Below, piece by piece: positions 1 to 8,100 of a DNA stretch of 64,000 nucleotides; the first letter of the stretch is position 1, and each line of letters opens with the position of its first letter. Under the pieces are notes generated by a model. The model did not search any database. It had not been told where the DNA came from and saw only the letters and a list, made by a program, of their open reading frames with translations. Source of the stretch: Methanosarcina sp. KYL-1. Its GTDB lineage: Archaea; Halobacteriota; Methanosarcinia; Methanosarcinales; Methanosarcinaceae. Position numbers and translations under genes: made by a program. The stretch covers positions 20,141 through 84,140 of the forward strand of contig NZ_VOUA01000017.1 of assembly GCF_024372725.1 (NCBI RefSeq), given 5' to 3'.

Positions 1-3000
1 CAAGGAAATCCGCCATCTCGGCTGCCCCTGCATACCCGTTTTGCTGCATCCCCTCAATCCAGGTTGGGTTGAAGTACCTGGCATACAGTTCTTTTTCAAG
101 GAAAGAACCGAGGGTTTCCACCATTTCACTGCCAGGTTCCCGGAGATTGAAGATAAAGGATTCGGGATACTCCCCCCCGGATGCGTACTTTACGGCAAGG
201 TTCAGGCCTCCGAGGTACTGGAAAAACTCGTCGGTGTCCAGGACACCGTAGGTATTCGAACTCCGGCTGTGCAGGGTGACCTCAACATCCCTGAGGTTGT
301 CTGTGAAGAAGGCTTCATTTTCAAGCTCTTCACATCCCGTAAAATCTGCAAGGCTTTCGCCCCAGATGTATTCGCCGTAAGCATTGCTCATCTTGCTGAT
401 GTAAAGTTCGGCAAGCTCATCCGTATCGTTCCAGGTGTTGCTTGCAGAAACCACATTGCTCATGCCTGTACCGTATGCCCCGTCTGCAGGCCCGAAAATT
501 CTGAGAGTTGCAACCTGCCAGGAAAGGGTCTCGTTTTGCAGGGTCTTGTTCAGTTCGGAAGCAAGGGTTTTCGTGTTTTCAAGGACATAGTTGGGGTATT
601 CCTCAGTGCCCGGAAACTCGGACCCGTCACATACAGTCCTCACCGCATAATCGATCAACCGAATGTTGTTCGGGTAAGTGTCCCTGTACAGCCCCGAAAT
701 CTGGACCATGACGTCAATACGCGGCCTTCCGAGCTCTTCGTCCGGAATGAAGACCAGGTCGTCGTAGCTGTCAAAGTCCTCGTCCTCATCTTCAAAGTCC
801 GGTTTGACCCCTAGTAGGTAGAGGATCTGGGCTTCCATGACACCCTCATTGCGGGTAGTCTCCCCTGCCCAGAGGACATAAGCAACCTTTTGCGGATAGC
901 TGCCGTTGTGGCTTTCCCGGTACTGCCCGAGCATCTCATCAGCCATCTCGGTCCCGAGTATCCAGGCTTCTTCGGAGGGAATTTCTTCAGGGTCAAAGGA
1001 GTAGAAGTTCCGGCCCGAAGGCAGGGTATCCGGGTCCCTTACAGGGTCTCCCCCGGCATTCGGTTCGATAAACCTGCCGTCAAGGGCTTTTAAGACCTGG
1101 TTGATTTCGTCCTTGCCCCCGGCAAGCAGGGCCGCATATGCACCGGCTGTTTCAAGGTCTGCAGTAAGGGTTGAGTTCTCGCCGCAGTTCAGCACAAATG
1201 CCTGGGCCCCTGCAGGGCTGCTGCCCTGCAGAAGGACACATTCAAGAAGGGCGAATTCGGCCTCATCGGAATTATTGTATCCGGAAAGAGCCGGGTCAAA
1301 GCAGAACTCGACGTGGGCTTCAAAAGGCTGTCCGAGCATGGAGTTTACCATCCCGACCAGTTCGTCTCCTTCAGGGGACGTCCCGAGAACATGCAGGCCG
1401 TAGGGCATGGCGGTGCTTTTGAGTTCTTCGAGAATGTCTCCGAGCTCGTCCAGGAAAATATCCTCAAAGACCTGGTCATCTTCGGCAAGGCTCATGTTCA
1501 ATTGTTCATCCAGGCCCAGTTCTTCGGTAAGGTTCAGGATTTCTGCCTTATGCATCTCCACTATTTCTTCTTCCATGCCCATATCCACGGAATTCGTGTA
1601 CTCAAGGACGGCTTTGTCAAGCTCTGCGTATTTCCCGTAAAGCCCTGCTTCGAGGACCGGCGGTATGAGATGGTCAATAACGACGGCATTTCCCCTGCGC
1701 TTGGCCTGGATTCCTTCCCCGAGCCCGTCCATTACGTACGGGTAAATTACGGGAATATCGCCGTTCATCAGGGCCGGCCAGTCCTCGCAGGAGAGGAAGA
1801 ACTGTTTTCCGGGCAGCCATTCCACGGTCCCATGCCTGCCCATGTTCACCATGGCATCAGCCCCGTATTCATTTTGGAGCCAGAGGTAAAAGGCGATGTA
1901 CTGGTGATGGGGAGGCAGGTCTTTGGAATGGTAGAGGGCATCATTGTCCTGCAGCCAGCCCCTGGTAGGCTGGGGAGCAAGGATCACTCCGTCTCCGACT
2001 TCGATTTTCGGGATTACGAGGAATTTCCCACTCTCGTTTTCATAGACCATAATCTGCCCGGGAGCTTCACCCCACTGGGAAATTACTTCCCGCTGCCGCT
2101 CTTCAGGCAGGGCTTCGAACCACTCACTGTAAGTAGAATTGGGAATAAGGGCAACGTCCCCTTCATCAACCAGCCGGTCAAGCTCCCCCGGAGCCCAGGT
2201 CCCTATATTCGTGCCCTGCACCAGCATAAGGTCCGTGAGCTCGCTCCCGTTCGGGATGCTGGCAGAGTCCACGGCATAACCCGCATCAGCCATTCCCTCA
2301 AGGAGATTGCAGATGCTCGGGGCAACATCAAGGTAAGAAGCTCCTATCCCGTCCTTTCCGCAGCCGTGGTTGTAATAGATAATCGCAACCTTCTTTTCGG
2401 CTTCCGGGGTCCTTTCCGGGGAAAGCTCGACCTGGGCCAGGGTGCGGTTTACGAGCCACTCAACCTGCCCGGGAACGGAAACGTAGATTTCTTCCTCGGT
2501 TTCAGGATCAAGATCGATAGTAGAAATCATGATAGGGTCAATGAACCCGTACCATTCAGGCCTGTAGATCCTCATCATGCTGTCAGCCGGAAGAGGGCTG
2601 CTGCTTTCGTTCCATTCCGTGTAGTTCAGGTAACCGTTCAGGACTCCGTTGATAAGGGGGATGTCCAGCCCTTCGGTGTCAAAATAGTTCCCACGGTACG
2701 TAAAGGAGATGAGGGCGTCCACGTATGTCTCGGTCTCGTTTCTTATGAAGGGGTCACAGGGATTGGAGGAATCCCCGTAGAAAGTAAGCACGTTAACGCC
2801 CCTGGACTCAAACTCCCGGATGAGGGTATCAAAAGGCTCTATCCTGTTAGGGTAGTAAGAGACATAAAAAGCCATTCCGATGGTAGGGGCGCTTGCATTG
2901 TAACGGTGCCCGCCGTCCTCCCGGTTTGCATACCAGGCAAGGTATTCCTCGTAACTTTCGGCAAAATAAAGCTGTGAGCCGTTAACAAAGTCAGGATGAT

Positions 3001-4570
3001 AGATCGCTCTTGCAGGAGGGCCTATGGGAGCTTCCGCGTTCAGGTCCTCTCTCCCGTAATATTCATTTGCAAGGTAGAAAACCATATAATCCAGGTTCCG
3101 GTCATCGGCAGCCAGGTTCGCCCAGTAACCCTGGAGATAGGCTTTCAGTGCAGCTTCATCTTCAAGCCCTGAGGGGACATAAGGGATATTATCAGGCAGT
3201 GTCGTTGTCTGGCCTATGACCACCGCACCGTTTGCAATTGCCTCTGCAATATCATCCTGCAGCACGTCAGCACTTTGCGTGAACATATTGATGTAAATAA
3301 TATCCATGCTGCCGAAATCGATCTCATTGTGGCTTTCCAGGTTATTGGGCGTAAAATAACTGACAGTGAGGTTCAGGTCACTGTTACTGTTAAGCCTGTT
3401 TACCGCAGTCTCAAGCTGGAAGTCGTACCTGTACCCCGTGATAATCGAGACGTTCAGGTGAGGGCTGTTTGAGAGGTCTGTATACTTTTCTTTTAAAAGC
3501 ACGACCGTAGCGTTACCTTTTGAGGTACCCTTCGTAGTAACGGTGTAACCGGAAAGAGAAGACCTGTTAAGGTAGCCCAGTACATCAGCAGGTTCAACAA
3601 GACTCTCGGAACTGATGGTAATATTTACGTCACTCAAATCGCTGCCGTTTAAAACAGCATCTCCATCGCCTGTGTACCACTGCCATGTTTTGTACATTGA
3701 AGAATAGGAATAACAGGCAGAAAGCAGCGCATATTCACCGTTGGGAAGGTCTTCGAAGAAATAGTGACCTTCGGAATTGCTGGTGGTATTTGCCATTAAT
3801 TTCCCGGAACCGTCCGTAAGGACAACGGTAGCATTAGCTTTGGGGGTGCCCTTTGTAGTAACGGTGTAACCGGAAAGAGAAGACCTGTTAAGGTAACTCA
3901 GTACATCAGCAGGTTCAACAAGACTCTCGGAACTGATGGTAATATTTACGTCACTCAAATCGCTGCCGTCTACAAAGGCATCTCCATCGCCTGTGTACCA
4001 CTGCCAGGTTTTGTACATTGAAGAATAGGAATAACAGGCAGAAAGCAGCGCATATTCACCGTTGGGAAGGTCTTCGAAGAAATAGTGACCTTCGGAATCG
4101 CTGGTGGTATTTGCCATTAATTTCCCGGAACCATCCGTAAGGACAACGGTAGCATTAGCTTTGGGGGTACCCTTTGTAGTAACGGTGTAACCGGAAAGAG
4201 AAGACCTGTTCAGGTAACCCAGTACATCAGCAGGCTCAACAAGACTCTCGGAACTGATGGTAATATTTACGTCACTCAAATCGCTGCCGTTTACAACAGC
4301 ATCTCCATCGCCTGTGTACCACTGCCATGTTTTGTACATTGAAGAATAGGAATAACAGGCAGAAAGCAGCGCATATTCACCGTCGGGAAGGTCTTCGAAG
4401 AAATAATAACCTTCGGGATCACTGGTGGTATTTGCAACAAGTTCATACTGAACACCTTCACTTCCGGATGCGGGAGCCGAAACCAGAAGCAAAAGCAGTA
4501 AAAATACCAATCCAAAAACTTTAGCTTTTTGTGCAGGGTTTTTTAGTACCTCATTTCGAATTCTTTTCAT
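1..4570 (-). CDS. Secreted CobN-like chelatase-family protein, N-terminal repeats (3' end outside window)
   Basis: The reading frame is open from ATG at 4570 to the window edge, about 1,523 residues, preceded by a GAGGAG ribosome site. The N-terminus is a signal peptide (basic start, then a leucine-rich core ending near SAPASG). Three tandem repeats of about 107 residues follow, resembling carboxypeptidase-regulatory or Cna-B-like beta domains. The body resembles CobN/BchH large chelatase subunits, with landmarks TWAPGELDRLV, MGRHGTVEWLPGK and SGRNFYSFDPEE. Classical CobN inserts cobalt into the corrin ring in the cytosol with ATPase partners. This copy should lie outside the membrane, where no ATP is available, so a classical chelatase role is doubtful; metal or tetrapyrrole binding at the surface is an inference. 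NxS/T sequons are frequent. A paralogue lies directly upstream on the same strand. The C-terminus, probably an anchor, is not visible. Confidence 0.85.
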   Translation of the reverse strand, partial: MKRIRNEVLKNPAQKAKVFGLVFLLLLLLVSAPASGSEGVQYELVANTTSDPEGYYFFEDLPDGEYALLSACYSYSSMYKTWQWYTGDGDAVVNGSDLSDVNITISSESLVEPADVLGYLNRSSLSGYTVTTKGTPKANATVVLTDGSGKLMANTTSDSEGHYFFEDLPNGEYALLSACYSYSSMYKTWQWYTGDGDAFVDGSDLSDVNITISSESLVEPADVLSYLNRSSLSGYTVTTKGTPKANATVVLTDGSGKLMANTTSNSEGHYFFEDLPNGEYALLSACYSYSSMYKTWQWYTGDGDAVLNGSDLSDVNITISSESLVEPADVLGYLNRSSLSGYTVTTKGTSKGNATVVLLKEKYTDLSNSPHLNVSIITGYRYDFQLETAVNRLNSNSDLNLTVSYFTPNNLESHNEIDFGSMDIIYINMFTQSADVLQDDIAEAIANGAVVIGQTTTLPDNIPYVPSGLEDEAALKAYLQGYWANLAADDRNLDYMVFYLANEYYGREDLNAEAPIGPPARAIYHPDFVNGSQLYFAESYEEYLAWYANREDGGHRYNASAPTIGMAFYVSYYPNRIEPFDTLIREFESRGVNVLTFYGDSSNPCDPFIRNETETYVDALISFTYRGNYFDTEGLDIPLINGVLNGYLNYTEWNESSSPLPADSMMRIYRPEWYGFIDPIMISTIDLDPETEEEIYVSVPGQVEWLVNRTLAQVELSPERTPEAEKKVAIIYYNHGCGKDGIGASYLDVAPSICNLLEGMADAGYAVDSASIPNGSELTDLMLVQGTNIGTWAPGELDRLVDEGDVALIPNSTYSEWFEALPEERQREVISQWGEAPGQIMVYENESGKFLVIPKIEVGDGVILAPQPTRGWLQDNDALYHSKDLPPHHQYIAFYLWLQNEYGADAMVNMGRHGTVEWLPGKQFFLSCEDWPALMNGDIPVIYPYVMDGLGEGIQAKRRGNAVVIDHLIPPVLEAGLYGKYAELDKAVLEYTNSVDMGMEEEIVEMHKAEILNLTEELGLDEQLNMSLAEDDQVFEDIFLDELGDILEELKSTAMPYGLHVLGTSPEGDELVGMVNSMLGQPFEAHVEFCFDPALSGYNNSDEAEFALLECVLLQGSSPAGAQAFVLNCGENSTLTADLETAGAYAALLAGGKDEINQVLKALDGRFIEPNAGGDPVRDPDTLPSGRNFYSFDPEEIPSEEAWILGTEMADEMLGQYRESHNGSYPQKVAYVLWAGETTRNEGVMEAQILYLLGVKPDFEDEDEDFDSYDDLVFIPDEELGRPRIDVMVQISGLYRDTYPNNIRLIDYAVRTVCDGSEFPGTEEYPNYVLENTKTLASELNKTLQNETLSWQVATLRIFGPADGAYGTGMSNVVSASNTWNDTDELAELYISKMSNAYGEYIWGESLADFTGCEELENEAFFTDNLRDVEVTLHSRSSNTYGVLDTDEFFQYLGGLNLAVKYASGGEYPESFIFNLREPGSEMVETLGSFLEKELYARYFNPTWIEGMQQNGYAGAAEMADFL
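3500..4440 (-). repeat. Three tandem 321-bp coding repeats
   Basis: The same sequence recurs at a spacing of exactly 321 bp (for example the word gaagaatagg at 3699, 4020 and 4341), which is 107 codons. Each unit encodes EGxYFFEDLPxGEYALLSAC, then a GDGDA segment and VEPADVLxYLNRSS. The copies are nearly identical in DNA, which suggests recent duplication or gene conversion. They form the N-terminal stalk of the first CobN-like protein. Confidence 0.9.
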
Positions 4571-5107
4571 TGTATCTCCTCATGAAAAATTGGTTATGTA
4601 AGTCCTGGTGTGGGCTGGAACACCATGCTCGGGATTGCAAAGAGACGGTATCCAAAAAACTAAACTGCCTTCCGTATGAGATCCGGAGAGGGAGCACAGC
4701 AGGGAAATACAGTTTCGTACGGACACGTTTCCTGGGGCTGAACGCAAGTTTACTTTCAAAAAGCCAAACGAATGCCTGAAGAGGTCAACCAGTAAATTAT
4801 TGATACATTAACCATTAAGAATGTCTCGTTTTTTTGTGACAGTAGATCCCACCTTTTCCAGTCAACAGTCTCCACTTAGGGAACAACTCAAGTTGAGTTG
4901 ATTTGTCATATAATCCCTATTTTTTGGGTAATGTTCATTAGCCAAAAAGGTAACAATGGTAACAAAAAGACAAAACACATGGAAAAAATAGCTCCGAGGT
5001 ATAGAAAAATCCTTTAAATGAAAAATAATACGCACTTAACCATAAAAAGAGAAGAAGAAAAGAATTTGAGAGCACTGAAAAAATAATGCCCTCAGCCTAT
5101 CAAAATC
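4571..5107. other. Intergenic region between the two CobN-like genes, with possible structured leader
   Basis: This 537-bp stretch holds no convincing gene. On the minus strand it is the leader of the first CobN-like gene. Near 4606-4625 a 6-bp hairpin (TGGTGT/ACACCA) and farther up a CCGTA/TACGG pairing suggest structure. I looked for a cobalamin riboswitch because of the CobN homology and did not find a recognisable B12 box. The part 4780-5107 is AT-rich and carries a perfect palindrome at 4884-4900 and a doubled GGTAAC at 4950-4964. Confidence 0.5.
4884..4900. promoter_or_regulatory. Perfect inverted repeat, candidate operator
   Basis: CAACTCAA and TTGAGTTG face each other with a single central base, giving 8-bp arms. 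It lies about 315 bp upstream of the first CobN-like start codon. Its size and symmetry suit a dimeric regulator, but no regulator is known. Confidence 0.35.
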
Positions 5108-8100
5108 TCAAAGCTTCTTTTTCCTGAACCCGAGATAGATTCCTCCCAGACAGGCCAAAACGAACAACGCACCCACAATGTCAGCACCCGAGAAAGACAT
5201 TGAACTTCCTCCCTCGGAACCATCGACAGCTTCTTTCTGCATCTCGTAGCCTTCCACATAAGGATCGGCTTTAGAGGATGAAGAGCTTTCCGGAGCATCC
5301 GGGGTGTCGGTACCATATCCGGCATCGGTTTCCTTAGCAGTGGTCTTGTTCGCACTCATTACTACCGGAGTAGAACTGCCCCTGTTACCGCTACTGCTTC
5401 TCTTACTGGGAGAGGAAGTAGAGGTACTCGCCGGGGAATCGGTCGCTTCGGTAATCTTTTTGTTATATGCGTCCTGAAGCTCCTGACTGACGCCCGCAAC
5501 AGACATCATACCTTTCACGTACTCATCAAGCAGGGGGTTTCCACAGGTGTGGTGGCAGCAGGTGACTCCGTCCTCTACCACGGACTTTACGTACTCATTG
5601 ATAAGGGCATTGAGAATCTCCTCATCTGCGCCCCAGTACTTTTCACCATTTGCATTTTCCTTGCGGGTGGTCTCAAGCATCCTGGCCGTGATTGACTGGT
5701 AGGCGTGAGGACAGTTTTCCTTGAACCACTCTTTCATATCCGGATCGTTTATGTAGGTGTCGTAGACCATTTCCCAGGTGCTGTCGTCCACAAGGTCAGG
5801 ATCGCAGACTTCCCAGCCCCAGAGGTTGTTGACGAACTCTGACATCATCCAGCCTCCGGCGTAGCCGGATTCCTTCATGCCATTAATCCACTCTTCATTC
5901 AGGTACCTGGACCGGAGGTTTGTGTTAAAGTACTCGTCCAAAGAAACCATACCGCAGCCTCCGGCTTCCCGATCCCGTGTGTCCGAGACATACATATCCG
6001 GAGTCTTGCCTGAGAGATACCTGGTAGCCAGGTTCATTCCCCCGAAATACTGGAAGAAATCATCATTATCAAGGGTGTCATAGAGATTGGAGGAATCCGA
6101 ATGAACGGAAGCATCTACTGTCTTCAGGTTGCCTTCCAGCAGGTCCCGGCAGCTGATGCCCCAGAAGTCCTCTCCGTAGGCATAGCCCATTTTGTCAAGG
6201 TAAACATTTGCAATATCTTCCTCATTGTCCCAGGTCCCGCTGGCCCCGATAGCATTGGAAACTCCTATTTCATAAGTTCCGTCCCTGACAGCAAAACAGC
6301 GCATAGTGGACAGTTTTCTTGCAGTTTCACTGTCATAGGTCCCATTCAGGGCTTCATAAATCGCCTGGGAATTTTCATAAACATAGTTTGTGTAGTCCCC
6401 CTCTGTCGCATTATTTGCAAGCTTGACAGCTCCGTCTATCATCTTGATTTTGTCAGGGAAAGCGTCCCGAATGCCCGCAGTCGCATAGACAATGTCGATC
6501 CTGGGCCTTCCAACCGCTGTCATGTTGTCCTGAAGCGATTTCGGAAGCAGGGCGTACATCTCGGAATCGCTCATGACGTTGGCCTCAGTAAGCTTCTTGA
6601 CTTTTCCATTTTCATCCCACTCAGGTTTTATCCCCAGCAGATAAAGGATCTCTGCCTCGACCGTGCCTTCGTCCCTGATAAACTCCACCCCGAACCTGGA
6701 GAAAGAGACCTTGGACGGGAATGTCCCATTATGGTTGTTGTAATAATCCACGAGCAGGGTATTCGTAAGGTTTACCGCAAGGTTCCAGGCAGCTTCCGAA
6801 GGGTAAAGTTCGGGGTCCACAGAGTAGAAATTCCGGCCCGTGGGTACGGAATCGGGGTTCAATACGGGGTCCCTGCCAGGGCCCGGAGGAATAAAACCGG
6901 CCTCAAGAGCGGATAATACCATGTCCATTTCCTGTGCGGACGCTGCAAGGCTGTCCCTGTATTCGAGTCCGGCTTCAAGTTCGGAGTTCACCGAACTGTC
7001 ATTATAACCGAAAACAAGGTCCTGGGCATCCACGGGTGTGGTATTGTTGCTTACAAGTTCCCAGACCATCCAGTCCACCTTCCGGTCATCTGCGGGCATG
7101 CCGAGCGGATACTCCGGCCCGGAATAGAAAACCGTAACGGCTTCTTCAAAGGAGCTTCCGAGCATTGACCTGACCATAAGGGACATCTCATCCCGGTAGA
7201 GGTCCAGGATTTCGTCCCTGTAGAGAAGGCCTTTTTTGAGGTCCAGGGTTACCGAACTGTTCTTGGAACCGTAAACAAGGTCCTGAGCCTGAATAGGTTT
7301 CGTACAGTTGACGACAACTTCCCAGACCAGAGTGTCCGGTCTCCCGTCATCTGCAGGAATTCCGGAGGGGTACTCCGTGACGTTTGAGTAGAAAGCCCCC
7401 GTAAGGTTATCCAGGTAAGAAGGCCCGAGCATTTTCATAAGGGTTGAGTTCATTTCCCCGGGTTTCATTTCGGGGAGGGAAGCCCTGTAAGTAAGCCCGG
7501 CTTCGAGGTCCGGGGTTACGGAACTGGAATTGGAGCCGAAAATAATGTCCTGGGCATTTACAGGATTTGTATCGTTAACAATGACCTCACTGAGGAGGGC
7601 ATCGATTTTTCCACTGGCTTCGGGGCCAAAGGTCTCAGTTACGTTTGTCTCAAAGGACTCACCCATTATTTTCCGGATAAGCGAACAGAGAGAGTTTCTC
7701 TGCACCTCAATATCCCTGACTTCAGGGTTTTCTCCCAGCACATGCATGCCGTAAGGGATGTTTTCTTCCGAAATATCTTCAAGGTATTCGTGCAGTTCAT
7801 TTTTGAGGAAAACCTCGAAAAGCGTCTGGTTGCTCTTCAATTCCTCAAGTTCGCTTTCACTGACATCCAGATCCACATCAAGGTTGAGTTCGACCATCTC
7901 GGAGATTATGCTCTGCCAGTAGCTTTTCCTGAGTTCATCCGTAATCCCTGGCTTATAATAGCTCTGGATGTCGCTTTCGAGTTTCCCCAGCTTCCCGTGG
8001 AGCCCACCCCTCTCCAGGGTAGGAGTCAGGTGGTCGATTATAAGGGCATTTCCCCTGTATTCCGCTGTCAGGCCTTCTCCCACATTAGCTACAATATAGG

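Noticed and set aside
1313..2977. Plus-strand 554-codon open frame
   Set aside because: It is the antisense of the first CobN-like gene, which has a signal peptide, a ribosome site and family motifs.
4571..5107. Cobalamin riboswitch before the CobN-like gene
   Set aside because: I searched both strands for a B12 box and the usual core; only unrelated hairpins are present.
6101..6916. Plus-strand 271-codon open frame
   Set aside because: Antisense of the second CobN-like gene; no start signal or recognisable domain.
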